Part shown: positions 35,801 through 44,191 of the stretch, in pieces
Position numbering within the stretch: position 1 is the stretch's first letter
How the letters are laid out: each line of letters begins with the position of its first letter
Assembly (NCBI GenBank): GCA_030248215.1
Contig: JASANG010003710.1
Coordinates: 248,001-312,000, forward strand
Reading direction: 5' to 3'
Origin: Enoplolaimus lenunculus
Taxonomy: Eukaryota; Nematoda; Enoplea; Enoplida; Thoracostomopsidae
Length of the DNA: 64,000 bases
Position numbers and translations under genes: made by a program
Notes under the pieces: generated by a model
Databases searched by the model: none
What the model was told of the DNA's origin: nothing
What the model saw: only the letters and a program-made list of their open reading frames with translations

Positions 35801-35827
35801 CGCAGCAAAAATCTGTTTCTCCGATAC
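23775..35827 (-). CDS. Cytochrome P450, CYP3-clan, 13 exons, first exon not found
   Basis: Thirteen minus-strand exons join without a phase conflict to about 516 residues plus stop: 35725-35827, 34890-34942, 33388-33484, 32624-32746, 32376-32464, 31693-31847, 29263-29384, 28177-28296, 27003-27188, 26252-26346, 25504-25644, 24401-24566, 23775-23876. In order they carry the Pro-rich hinge ([13 protein letters not shown]), the C-helix WRFVR, the I-helix AGYETTS (oxygen activation), the K-helix ESLR, FNPDRF, and the haem-binding loop [10 protein letters not shown] with the Cys ligand. GGGPRNC(I/V)G with NPDRF and HRDP points to the CYP3 clan (CYP3A and thromboxane synthase relatives). Such enzymes are haem mono-oxygenases of the ER membrane. 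The missing first exon should code the membrane anchor, right of 35827. Substrate cannot be inferred. Confidence 0.93.
24401..24566 (-). CDS. P450 haem-loop exon
   Basis: Codes [20 protein letters not shown] and then [17 protein letters not shown]; donor AAATCAAG|GTATGC. Confidence 0.95.
24831..24953. mobile_element. Family C MITE fragment
   Basis: Right part only (AACTCGCTGGGATTTACAGTG), in a P450 intron. Confidence 0.6.
25113..25332. repeat. Tandem duplication, 110-bp period
   Basis: Two near-identical copies start CCGTCAGAAACTTTTTATG; the second has one extra T in a T-run. Related degenerate units lie at 57225-57460. Confidence 0.92.
25504..25644 (-). CDS. P450 exon with HRDP and FNPDR
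   Basis: Acceptor AAATTTCAG|ATTTGT; codes [14 protein letters not shown]...[17 protein letters not shown] and NPDR; donor GACAG|GTATGA. Confidence 0.93.
25709..25850. mobile_element. Family A MITE, short core
   Basis: GGCCCATGTATAAAACACGG left, GTTCTATACACGAGCC right. Confidence 0.8.
26010..26208. mobile_element. Family B palindromic MITE, full length
   Basis: CACTGCAAAAAATGGTGAGT and inverse; the arms are almost perfectly complementary. Confidence 0.92.
26252..26346 (-). CDS. P450 K-helix exon
   Basis: Codes [20 protein letters not shown] then [12 protein letters not shown]; donor CCTGG|GTAAGT. Glu and Arg of ExxR are present. Confidence 0.94.
26400..26478. mobile_element. Family A end fragment
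   Basis: ACATATAAAGATCAGGGGCG and TTTCTGTGGGACTAGTATAG only. Confidence 0.5.
26781..26990. mobile_element. Family B MITE
   Basis: Full length; its right end lies just outside the donor of the P450 I-helix exon. Confidence 0.88.
27003..27188 (-). CDS. P450 I-helix exon
   Basis: 62 codons, phase 0 at both ends, with [20 protein letters not shown] and [16 protein letters not shown]. Thr of AGxxTT is present. Confidence 0.95.
27230..27381. mobile_element. Family C MITE, left-truncated
   Basis: AACTCACTCTGAATTAAG to AACTCACTGAAATGTACAGTG. Confidence 0.7.
27530..27610. repeat. CCGGAACCGG-type repeat fragment
   Basis: ACCGGAACCGGAAAG and ACCGGAACCGGAGCCGG, after AACAGGGTGTAACCGG. Confidence 0.5.
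27939..28149. mobile_element. Family B MITE
   Basis: CACGCTGCAAAAAATATGG to TTTTTTGCTGCAG; adjacent to a P450 exon. Confidence 0.85.
28177..28296 (-). CDS. P450 exon, [11 protein letters not shown]
   Basis: 40 codons, acceptor TTTTGTAAG|AGTTTC, donor GACGTG|GTCAGT (less usual but GT-AG). It codes the [12 protein letters not shown] stretch typical before the I-helix. Confidence 0.82.
28425..28776. mobile_element. Family D MITE, left end shortened
   Basis: GAGTCCATATCCCTAATAAG at the left; right end CCTCTTATTCGGGTCATTAC intact. Confidence 0.8.
28985..29182. mobile_element. Family B MITE
   Basis: CACTATAAAATATGGGGAGT to CCCCATTTTTTACAGTG, in a P450 intron. Confidence 0.85.
29263..29384 (-). 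CDS. P450 exon, F-G region
   Basis: Acceptor TTTTCAG|TGATG, donor TTTTGAG|GTAATC; codes [14 protein letters not shown]...[13 protein letters not shown]. Confidence 0.85.
29485..29909. mobile_element. Family A MITE split by a family C insertion
   Basis: Left GGCCAATGTATAAAATAGGG; right CTGATCTTTACATGGGCC. Family C (29576-29825) lies in the core. Confidence 0.78.
29576..29825. mobile_element. Family C MITE nested in family A
   Basis: Full-length C with CACCGTAAATTTCAGTGAGT left and TTGGAATTTACAGTG right. Confidence 0.82.
30004..30174. mobile_element. Family B MITE, right arm shortened
   Basis: TACTGCAAAAAATGGTGGGT to CCATTTTTTGCAGCG. Confidence 0.8.
30258..31529. mobile_element. Family B MITE split by a 1.2-kb insertion
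   Basis: CACTGCAAAAAAGGTGAGTC at 30258 and ACTCACTATTTCTTGCAGTG ending at 31529 are the two termini of one B copy; its middle (AATAGGCTC) is interrupted by the LTR-like sequence. Confidence 0.7.
30302..31503. mobile_element. Probable solo LTR of a retroelement
   Basis: A 1202-bp block starts TG and ends CA, and is flanked on both sides by GGCTC (30297-30301 and 31504-31508), the 5-bp target duplication usual for LTR elements. It has no coding frame of retroviral type and a C-rich composition unlike its surroundings. No partner LTR or internal part is present, so it is best read as a fossil solo LTR in a P450 intron. The superfamily cannot be named. It is younger than the B copy it sits in. 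Confidence 0.6.
31693..31847 (-). CDS. P450 exon, [10 protein letters not shown]
   Basis: Acceptor GTTTTCAG|TACGTT, donor TTAGCAG|GTAAAG; codes [19 protein letters not shown], matching the CYP3 'MDVI...FGVN' region. Confidence 0.9.
32090..32200. repeat. Interspersed repeat (CCCGTAGCCAGCTCAC type)
   Basis: It shares GTAGCCAGCTCACCTAGCTA and GACTTACAAGCAAGGTTGAA with 61133-61250. Confidence 0.55.
32376..32464 (-). CDS. P450 exon, D-helix region
   Basis: Acceptor TTTCAG|ATTACA, donor TTTACAG|GTAAAG; codes [20 protein letters not shown] and on to DIYS. Confidence 0.85.
32624..32746 (-). CDS. P450 C-helix exon
   Basis: 41 codons, phase 0; codes [20 protein letters not shown] and VFSSGKLKQ. WxxxR binds the haem propionate. 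Confidence 0.93.
32961..33198. mobile_element. Family C MITE
   Basis: CACTGCAAATTCCAGTGAAT to GGCGTTTACGGTG, in a P450 intron. Confidence 0.78.
33388..33484 (-). CDS. P450 exon, B-helix region
   Basis: Codes [20 protein letters not shown] and [12 protein letters not shown]; donor GAATG|GTTTGT. Confidence 0.9.
33521..33800. mobile_element. Family F inverted-repeat element, short form
   Basis: Left GCGGGGTTCACGTTATAACC; right GGTTATAATGAAAATCCCGC. Shorter relative of 14066-15048. Confidence 0.72.
33999..34115. mobile_element. Family A fragment, left half
   Basis: GACCCATGTATTATAGATTAGG then TTTTTCTGCGGGACTGGAAT. Confidence 0.6.
34614..34864. mobile_element. Family C MITE
   Basis: CACTGTAAATTCCAATGAGT to GAAATGTACAGTG, in a P450 intron. 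Confidence 0.85.
34890..34942 (-). CDS. P450 exon, A-helix
   Basis: 53 bp coding [18 protein letters not shown]; acceptor ATATTTAG|GAACGG, donor TACGG|GTAAGA. Confidence 0.87.
35320..35465. repeat. Interspersed repeat (CCCGTAGTCAG...GCTGGCTACG)
   Basis: Starts GGTCCCGTAGTCAGAGGTGG and ends CGCCGCTGGCTACG, inverted ends typical of a repeat also seen near 40.6 kb. Confidence 0.45.
35466..35709. mobile_element. Family C MITE
   Basis: CACAGTAAATTCTAATGAAG to ACTATGATTTATGGTG, ending close to a P450 exon. Confidence 0.75.
35725..35827 (-). CDS. P450 exon, proline-rich hinge
   Basis: Acceptor AATTTCAG|GTATCG, donor GATGAG|GTATTA; codes [20 protein letters not shown] and [14 protein letters not shown]. 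The first base completes a codon from the unseen anchor exon. Confidence 0.87.
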
Positions 35828-35836
35828 CTGAAATTA

Positions 35837-36085
35837 CACTGTAAATTCCAATGAGTTGATTAATCAATTCAGCCAGCGAGTTGGTTATTTCTGAATTAAT
35901 GTCAGTAAACATTAACTCATTCTCAGTTCAGTTGATTTTCGCTCTGAGTTGAGTTAACTCTGGTTGAGATGATTAATTAACTCAGAATGAACTTCAACTC
36001 AAAATTCTGAGTTCTGATAGTCCTAGTTCAGTCTGAGTAATTCTATACATTCTGAGTTAAAATCAACTCACTGAAATTTACAGTG
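35837..36085. mobile_element. Family C MITE, full length
   Basis: CACTGTAAATTCCAATGAGT to CTGAAATTTACAGTG, the clearest C copy. It starts ten bases beyond a P450 exon. Confidence 0.9.
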
Positions 36086-36371
36086 TACAAAAGTTAACCA
36101 CAACTATTCTATTTATAACATCATGCTACCAAAACATGCTGTGATGACCCGAATAAAAAAACGGAGGTCACACTGTGACCGGACGCGAAAAACCCAAAGG
36201 CCAGATAAAGATCAGCGAGTTTTGCACGATCCGGAACCGGAAGTGCAGCAAAAATAGACAATATTAATACAGAAATTGCTAATTTTAGCAATAATCTTGC
36301 ACGCTGTTGTCAGAAAATTGTTATAAAGAGTACTCGTGGGTAGTTTGCAGGCTTGGAAGTCTAAAGTGGCA

Positions 36372-36579
36372 GGACCAATGTAAAGAACAGGGGCAGAGCA
36401 GTATTATAACCATATTCCTAGGCCTATGCCTAAGCCTAAGCCTAAGCGTAAAAACGAGCATATTCCTAAGCCTAACCCTAAGCCTATGCCTAAGTCAAGC
36501 AAAAAATTAGTCTAACGCTTAACCTTACTCTATTGTGGTCTCACAGAAAAACGTTCCGCCCCTGATCTTTACATGGGCC
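36372..36579. mobile_element. Family A MITE
   Basis: GACCAATGTAAAGAACAGGG left, CCTGATCTTTACATGGGCC right, hexamer core. Confidence 0.85.
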
Positions 36580-36883
36580 AGTGTCAGGAACACATTTTTC
36601 ATTACTTTTGTTGGTTTTAATTTCACTGATAATCTATTTTGCATGAAACCCTGAAGTCATGTGAGGCTTCATTTGGGTAGAATGGTGGTTTCAGCAGGGT
36701 TGTTAACTTTGGAAGCCGAGGTACGACTATTATCATCACTTGATGAGCACTTACCAGTACCAGTACGTTATTACTCCTGTTATCACAAATACAACGATCA
36801 GGCCAAACATATCAACCAATCAGATGATTACGTTAAAGAACTAAAATTATACCGGTGCGATATTCCGTAGTATATAATAGCCG

Positions 36884-37436
36884 TCAGGGTTGCGCTATAC
36901 TTTTGTTGACGTGCGGCGGCGTCCGTCACCCGCACAACGCCGTCCGTCACCCGCACAACGCCGTCCGTCACCCGCACAACGCCGTCCGTCACCCGCACAA
37001 CGCCGTCCGTCACCCGCACAACGCCGTCCGTCACCCGCACAACGCCCGCCGTCCGTCACCCGCACAACGCCGTCCGTCACCCGCACAACGCCGTCCGTCA
37101 CCCGCACAACGCCGTCCGTCACCCGCACAACGCCGTCCGTCACCCGCACAACGCCGTCCGTCACCGTGCGGCGCTGTCCATAACCGTGCGGCGCTGACCG
37201 TCACCGTGCGGCATCGTACGCAAATAACTTACGTACCATAACGTATGGTGACGGACAGTGACGGACGGCGCCGTACAGGTGACGGATGATGACGGATGGT
37301 GACGGACGGCGCCGAACGAGTGACGGACGGTAACGGACGGCGCCGAACGGGTGACGGATGATGACGGACGGCGCCGTACGGGTGATGGACGGTGACGGAC
37401 AATGACGGATGGCGCCAGACGTCAAGTATAGTGCAA
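36884..37436. mobile_element. Family G element with TIRs and a 21-bp minisatellite
   Basis: AGGGTTGCGCTATACTT at the left and AAGTATAGTGCAACCCT at the right are inverted. The left half is a GTCCGTCACCCGCACAACGCC array; the right half holds inverse words (GGTGACGGACGGCGCCG), so the whole can fold back. Confidence 0.7.
36918..37165. repeat. 21-bp minisatellite in G copy 1
   Basis: About 12 units of GTCCGTCACCCGCACAACGCC, nearly identical. Open frames on both strands through it are by-products. Confidence 0.95.
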
Positions 37437-37565
37437 CCCTAACTCTGGCAAAAAAAATCAATGGCTTTACATCTACTCTCAGGGACCTAACAGCGGATCT
37501 AAGAGATGGGGTACCTACAGAGGAGCATATTACGTAGAAGTGGAAGAAGCCTTGAAGTGAGCGAT

Positions 37566-37790
37566 GTAAGTATGTGAGACATGCTTGTCCGTGTGTATAT
37601 GCAAGCGCACTGCGCTATATAGTATACTTGCCGGCAGCATACGGTTGACATATAGTGGACGATAGATGCAATTGGAAAGGCCGGCTACGTGGCGCAGTGG
37701 TACAGTGCACGCTTAAGGATCCGTAGGCTAAGAGGCTAAGAATTCGATCCCCACTGTCAAGGACCACTTTTCCAGCTGCTTAGTTAAAAA
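37566..37790 (+). repeat. tRNA-related repeat (SINE-like), copy 2
   Basis: The tRNA-like part has an A box TGGCGCAGTGG (37690-37700) and a B box GAATTCGATCC (37740-37750), followed by AAGGACCACTTTTCCAGCTG. The upstream 110 bp match the other two copies. Confidence 0.65.
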
Positions 37791-37909
37791 GGTCTGAAGT
37801 CCCGATTCCGACCCGTGAGCGCAATGGAAAATTGCCGTGCTATGATCGTGGTATAAAACGCAAAATAGGATGAACGCTCAAGGGACAACTTTGTTTGAAA
37901 TTGGGACAT

Positions 37910-38110
37910 GTAAGCATGTGGGACATGCCTGTCCTGAGGCATATGCAATATATGCAATGCACATTGTGTAGTATGCTTACGGGAGACATATAGTTGACGT
38001 TAGTTGCAGTTGAAGAAGCGAGCGACGTGGAGCAGTGGTAACAGCGTCTGCCTGACACGCAGAAGGTCGTTAGTTCAAAACCACCCGTAAACCACTTTTC
38101 CAGTGGGTTC
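37910..38110 (+). repeat. tRNA-related repeat (SINE-like), copy 3
   Basis: A box TGGAGCAGTGG, anticodon-arm-like TCTGCCTGACACGCAGA with a 7-base loop, B box AGTTCAAAACC. The anticodon loop resembles tRNA-Val. The T stem is poor, so it is probably not a working tRNA. Confidence 0.6.
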
Positions 38111-38308
38111 CTATCTTGACAAGCGATAAGCTAAACGCCATGTTAGCACTAAATCATGACACAAAATTGTTGCTCTGAAAATCTAAAGGGGGCGCATCCC
38201 TGTCAATTCATCGCTATGATCCTGTGTATGGTGTTCGATGTTTTTCTTGCAATAAATTGGCACAATTAAATAGTTTTGCTGAAGAAAACGTAGTCCAAAA
38301 AACTATGC

Positions 38309-38934
38309 CAAGGGTTGCGCTATACATTTTAATTATTGTTAAGCCGTCCGGCGCCGTCTGTCAACCCACGAACCCACCGGCGTCGTCCGTCACCGTTCGT
38401 CAAAATACGGTATCGTACGTGGGTAATTGGAGTACGATACCGAAGACGGCGGACGCCAAACGGGTGACGAACGGCGTCGGACGGGTGACGAACGGCGTCG
38501 GACGGGTGACGAACGGCGTCGGACGGGTGACGAACGGCGTGGGACGGGTGACGAACGGCGTCGGACGGGTGACGAACGGCGTCGGACGGGTGACGAACGG
38601 CGTCGGACGGGTGACGAACGGCGTCGGACGGGTGACGAACGGCGTCGGACGGGTGACGAACGGCGTCGGACGGGTGACGAACGGCGTCGGACGGGTGACG
38701 AACGGCGTCGGACGGGTGACGAACGGCGTCGGACGGGTGACGAACGGCGTCGGACGGGTGACGAACGGCGTCGGACGGGTGACGAACGGCGTCGGACGGG
38801 TGACGAACGGCGTCGGACGGGTGACGAACGGCGTCGGACGGGTGACGAACGGCGTCGGACGGGTGACGAACGGCGCCAAACTGGTGACTGACGACAACGG
38901 ACGGCACCATACGACAAGCATAGCGCAACCTCAC
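38309..38934. mobile_element. Family G element, copy 2
   Basis: Left AAGGGTTGCGCTATACATT, right GCATAGCGCAACCT, same termini as the copy at 36884. Confidence 0.65.
38457..38877. repeat. 21-bp minisatellite, about 20 units
   Basis: GGGTGACGAACGGCGTCGGAC repeated with almost no change, which indicates recent expansion. Six long open frames cross it because 21 is a multiple of three. Confidence 0.97.
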
Positions 38935-39232
38935 GGCGTTGAATCGTTTAGTATTAATTAAAACAACTGTGTTGTTGTGGCGCAACCCTACGAGCTTGAA
39001 TCAATTACATGTGTTTAAGTCAGTGGGAACAGCATGAACCCAGCGACATGTAGATATGCTATAAAAGATATAAAACAATAAAACAGTCAACATTCCTGTA
39101 GTGAAGTAAGCAATATTCTTGAAGGTTATAAAGGAAAGATAAGCACTTGTACAGGTTTTAAAATTAGCCAACAGCGAAAATGCTTGTCAGTATATGGTTG
39201 CTTGTTCTGAAGGTAACACACATTTGCAATAT

Positions 39233-39400
39233 TTATGCAGTTTGCAGTATTTATCCAGCCTGCAATATTTCTGCAGTTTGCAATATTTCTGCAGTTTGCA
39301 ATATTTCTGCAGTTTGCAATATTTCTGCAGTTTGCAATATTTCTGCAGTTTGCAATATTTCTGCAGTTTGCAATATTTCTGCAGTTTGCAATATTTCTAC
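39233..39400. repeat. 20-bp minisatellite
   Basis: About eight units of TGCAATATTTCTGCAGTTTG, the first two diverged. Confidence 0.95.
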
Positions 39401-40565
39401 TACGTTTGTTGAACAAGTTTTGTAGTGTTTACGCGAGCGGCAACATAAATATCCTCTTCATTGTTCGATGGACCTGAAAGGCACCGCTTTAGGATCGAAG
39501 CTTTATTTTGAACATTTTTCAGCAAAACGTGACACCGGCTGGAAGTAGTCCGGGCAGCCACGCGTCCGTCTATTGAAGCATTAACCGCAGTGACGTGGAC
39601 GTCACACCACGAGTCTTTAAAGAGTAGATACCAAACGTATGTTTTGCATTGAAATCCGTATATTAAAATTTTGTGATGGGCATCTGGGTGTGAGGTGCCA
39701 ACATATGCGCTAAGCCCGGCGCTGGATTGGCGTACCCCGTCTCGTTGACCCTTTCAGGTGCTGCTTATTGGAACTGCTAGAGGTTTCCAACACCGGACTC
39801 TTAGCCCCAAACCTTTTCAACTGGAGATCTGGTAGGGAGGTTTGGTAGCGATAAGCATGCCTCTGTCATTAGCAAATTTTGGAGCCCAAGTTACAATATA
39901 GAGTCAAGTGTGTCCTATCAAGTAAAACATATAAAAAATACGTTGCAGTTGTTTGATTCTTGAGCGGAGCGTCCGATAAGCCAAACGCAATTTTTTTACA
40001 AGGAAATAAATTAACGCTAAAATTGGTACGAAAAGCAGAAAAAACATTATTTTCGGTATAGATTAACTGGTTTAGTTGCAATGTTTGACTATAAGCTTTA
40101 GTTACAGCTTATAAACACCGCTTTGAAAAAATATACAACGATAAGTAAAAATATGTAGCAAACTGAAAAATGACGTGTAAAGAGAAAAAATTTACGTACA
40201 ATCTGTGTTTTTTTCACGTCATACAAACTGAAACACTGTTTTTCTAGTAGAAATGACAAAATATATGATGCAGCATAGTCAAAAAAAATGCAAACTCAAT
40301 TTGTGTCAGATCCCGGACATATTTTGATTGGAGAGCATCGTGCAACCGGATATGAAAAATTCCGGAACCACAGCCGGAAGTCGATTAAATTTACCAAAGC
40401 CGAAGGTGACCTAAAAATCGACGCCACTAAGTACATAAAATGAGAACGTCATAGCGGGTTGATTTATGTAATTGCATCGAAGAATCAATATTTTATAATC
40501 ACGCATTAAATTGTATCAAAAAAAGTTTGTCAACACTTAAGACGAGGTAATCGTTTTTATTCCCC
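39401..40565. other. No gene assigned; possible old retroelement piece
   Basis: 39530-39860 is less AT-rich (GGCGCTGGATTGGCGTACCC, TGCTGCTTATTGG-like words) and could be a decayed repeat. Identity is unknown. Confidence 0.25.
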
Positions 40566-41000
40566 TTGTCGCCGGGTCCGTAGCCAAGGGGGAGCCAGGG
40601 AGCTTAGCCCCCCCGGAAAAAATTTGCCCCCTCCCTGAAAGTTTTTAACGGGGGGGGGGGGGGGGTAATGGCCCATGTATAGAACAGGGCTGGATCGTTT
40701 TCCGGAGGGGCTATAATAGAGTAAGTTTAAGCTTGTGACTTAGTTTTTTGCTTAGGCAAATAGGCTTATGCTTAGGTTTAGGCTTAGGAATAGGCTCATC
40801 CATACGCTTAGGCTTATGCTTAGTCGTAGGCTTAGGAATATGCTTATACTATTCTTCCGGCCCTGTTCTATACATGGGCCGGATGTAATCGTTTTTATTC
40901 CCCTCCTCGGCGGGTCCGTAGCCAACGGAGAGCCCGAGGCTCACCCCCCCTGGAAGTTTTTTGGCCTCCCCAGAAAGTTTTTAACCGGGGGTAATTGACG
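40566..41000. repeat. Duplicated GTCCGTAGCCAA repeat flanking a family A copy
   Basis: TAATCGTTTTTATTCCCC followed by GGGTCCGTAGCCAA occurs at 40548 and again near 40887, on either side of the A copy. A (G)15 run lies at 40651-40665. Confidence 0.7.
40670..40880. mobile_element. Family A MITE
   Basis: GGCCCATGTATAGAACAGGG and GTTCTATACATGGGCC; TTAGGC core. Confidence 0.9.
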
Positions 41001-41660
41001 TTTGAAACGTAGAATGCGCTTAACGTGAAAAATAGCGTTTGCTCAAAAATGGTTGGATTTTGAAACTTTTTTTCATATCTGAGCTTCCTTCATGACCTTC
41101 CATGATCATTCAACGCAATAATTTGAATTTTTAAAAAATTCGATTTTTTAAGGTACCAAGGTCCCCTAATCCGGGGACCAGAAAAGATTCTTTGTAAAAA
41201 GTTGGACAAATTATATACCATTCGACGCAGCTAGCACAGTGCTAAATTTTCCGCAATTAACGTTTGCTTAACGAATTACGGTCAAACTAACCTGATTTGA
41301 AGCGCTAATCTGTGTTGCTGTGTGAAAAAACAACAGGATTAATAGTTTAAACTAAACTATATTTTTGCACCAATGAACGCCACTGACCGGGGGGAAGGTT
41401 CCCGCAAAGGGACGGCACCCCCCTACAGTCCGAAATTGATTTGGTTTCATACAGCTAACGCGATATCGAAAATCTTTCGTTTAGCTTTACCTGTCTCTAT
41501 TATAAAAACTAGTATTTTAGTCGAGGGTAGCCTAAAAAATTTCAATACCTCGCTGCTTCACGGCTTAAAAACTAAAATTTAACTGAAATTCGCTCTTGCG
41601 TCTGCTATAAGTACTGATAACAACAAACGGAAGATTTAATTCTGACGACGTATAACTGTT

Positions 41661-42041
41661 ATCTAGTTATTTATCAATCCTAGGGATGTTGTCATAAATG
41701 TTTATATATATGCTAATACTACTGTTACGGTCGTGTTCTATACATTGGCCAAAAAACGTATAACCAAACACAGAAACAGTATTTTGGATCTAGTTATTTA
41801 TCAATCCTAGGGATGTTGTCATAAATGCTTACATATGTGCTAATACTACTGTTACGGTCGTGTTCTATACATTGGCCAAAAAACGTATAACCAAACACAG
41901 AAACAGTATTTTGGATCTAGTTATTTATCAATCCTAGGGATGTTGTCATAAATGCTTACATATGTGCTAATACTACTGTTACGGTCGTGTTCTATACATT
42001 GGCCAAAAAACGTATAACCAAACACAGAAACAGTATTTTGG
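41661..42041. repeat. Tandem triplication, 127-bp unit
   Basis: Three copies start ATCTAGTTATTTATCAATCC at 41661, 41788 and 41915. Units 2 and 3 are almost identical; unit 1 differs slightly (TTTATATATATG for TTACATATGTG). Each contains a family A right end. Confidence 0.95.
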
Positions 42042-42239
42042 TACGTTACATGCCGTCTAAGTTTATTAAAATTATTTCTTGTTCCGTATAAAAAATGAAA
42101 TATTGATCTACGAATAAGTAAAGTTTTCAATATTTTTTCAAAAAATTTAAATATTATTGCAGGCTACCGCTCTATGTATATTTGGGTTTTACTAATATTT
42201 TAAATCGGAAAAAATTCAAGTCCGCGGAAACGTCTAAGC

Positions 42240-42920
42240 ATAAAATCTTAAGCATTACCCTAAACTTATAGCAATACATATTAATGCAAAGGGTAACCGA
42301 TTTCACGCTACGCCTTAACAGAAGTTATAGTCTAAGCCTAAGCCTAACCCAGGATAAGCCTAAGCATAAAGCCTAAACGTAAGCCTGAACATAAGTGTAA
42401 GTACACTGTAAATTTCAATAACAGTTGATGAATTATCTCAGAGGGAGAATTAGGTATTTCTGGTGGTTTCTGAGTTAATAACAGTAAATAATAACTCAGT
42501 TGAGCTGATTTAATTCTGGGTGAGTTGATTAATTAACTCAGAAAGGGTTCAGTCAATTTTGAATTTTGAGTTGTGAAAGACCAAATTCAGAACACAGGCA
42601 TCTGAGGGGATTCAATTCACTCTGAGTTAAAATCAACTCACTGGAATTACAGTGATATAAACCTAAGCATAAAAAGCATAAACCTAAGCATAAACCTAAG
42701 CATAAGACTAACCATAAGTTACAGCATAAGACTAAGGTTCAAGCCTAAGTTTTAAGCCTAAGCATGAGCCTAAGCATAAGCCTAAACATAAGGCTAGGCA
42801 AAAGCCTAAGCATTTAAGCCTTTGTTTAAGCATAGACCGCATTTCAATTTAAGCCTAAGCTTGACTATAAGTCAAAGCCTAAACCTAAGCAAAAACCTAA
42901 GGCTTATAAGCGTACGGCTG
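42240..42920. repeat. Degenerate TAAGCC/TAAGCAT hexamer tract with a nested family C
   Basis: Long irregular TAAGCCTAAGCATAAACC tract, longer than in any family A copy. Family C sits inside at 42404-42654. Confidence 0.8.
42404..42654. mobile_element. Family C MITE nested in the hexamer tract
   Basis: CACTGTAAATTTCAATAACA to ACTGGAATTACAGTG. Confidence 0.85.
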
Positions 42921-43401
42921 TATTCGGTACCTGATCCATACACTAACGCAACAATTGACGGGTAGCCCGCAAACTCAATAATGGGTTTTTGGTCGATTTG
43001 CATTTTATAACAGCACGCGAAACACGATTAATGTGTTGATTTCCAAATTCCGTGACTTCAAAATGTTGAAAGCCCTTTAGCCGGTTGTCAAAGTGTGTTT
43101 TTTTTCCAATCGCATACCGATAACCCAGCCCCGAAACAAGCTGACAAGGTAAGATGTAGATTATAATGGCCAAGAACCATTATTGCTGATCATTAATTTA
43201 AGCCAATCACCTGTTGAGTAATCGATAGCTTGTAAGTGACGTAGTACCAGGATTTGTCGTTTCGGAAGGGTATAATGTTGATGAAGGATAGCGCGTGCGA
43301 TTTGAACGGAGTCAATTCGATATTTTTCATTGTGAACGTACCTATTTCAACTGCACTCTGAATTTTAGTAATATATACTCCATGTGTACCATGGTTGTAC
43401 T

Positions 43402-43610
43402 GGCCCATGTATATTGATCAGGGGCAGAACGTTTTTCTGTGGGATTGCAATAAAGTGAGCTTAAGCTTTAGACTAGTTTTCTTGCTTGGCTTAGGATTAG
43501 GCTTAGGAATAAACTCATTGTTACGCTAATAGGCTTAGGCTTAAGCTTAGGTTTTAGGCTTGGGAATATGATTATATTAATTCCATTTCGCCCTGTTCTT
43601 TACAATGGCC
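43402..43610. mobile_element. Family A MITE
   Basis: GGCCCATGTATATTGATCAGG left, GTTCTTTACAATGGCC right. Confidence 0.82.
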
Positions 43611-43879
43611 GTTCAAATTTGGTTTTAAAATGAAATGACGTGTTTTTCGAAAAATATCCTTCCGTTTATTTTTTAAATTTTCTTGGGCATGGATAGGCAT
43701 TTCAATTTTGATCCAGAAAAACGTCATTAAAATATTCTTCAGTATTAAAGCTTAAGCTAAAATCAATGTGTAAACAAATTTAAAAGTATATTAAGTGCGA
43801 GCCTTAAGTTTCAAGTCTGACTAGTTGAAATCGCCAACACTCTGTATTAATTGTAAAAAAAGCAAGTCAGTAGCCTGCA

Positions 43880-44120
43880 AACAGGGTATAACCATGAGGT
43901 TTGCCTCCAGCTCCGGCTGAAAATCAGTTTGCCTGATGTTCTTGCGATTTCGGTAGTGAAATTTTTTTGGCAATAAAATTGCTGAGATTTCGCAAAAATG
44001 AAGCGTAAAGCCAAAGATATCGGCTAAAATTACCAAATTAAACATCATTTTAACACCCTAAAATTTCACCTCATCTCTGGATTTGTCTCCGGATCCGGCT
44101 CCAACTTCCAATATTTTTCA
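43880..44120. repeat. Repeat with CCGGCTCCAACTTCC words
   Basis: CAGGGTATAACCATGAGG then AGCTCCGGCTGAAAATCAG, ending GATTTGTCTCCGGATCCGGC. Same family as 47.1 kb. Confidence 0.55.
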
Positions 44121-44191
44121 CCTCCGTTTTTGCACTCCGCCATAGCAAGGGAGCCAAAGCATACAACAGGGGAATATATCAAAATTAGCAA

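Noticed and set aside
36828-37461. Repeat-protein frames (VTDGVVR, HPHNAVR)
   Set aside because: Same reason: minisatellite in the G element, open on both strands.
38224-38961. Long open frames of up to 245 residues on both strands
   Set aside because: They are by-products of the 21-bp minisatellite (a multiple of three), open in most frames at once.
36918-39400. CRISPR array
   Set aside because: The repeats are head-to-tail with no unique spacers, and the DNA is from an animal.
42943-43408. Two minus-strand open frames (71 and 76 residues) that could be joined by a 70-base intron (ACTCAACAG|GTGATT ... CTTGTCAG|CTTGTT) in phase
   Set aside because: No recognisable family, the left frame runs into a family A MITE, and frames of this size occur by chance. 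Kept as a possible unrecognised gene only.
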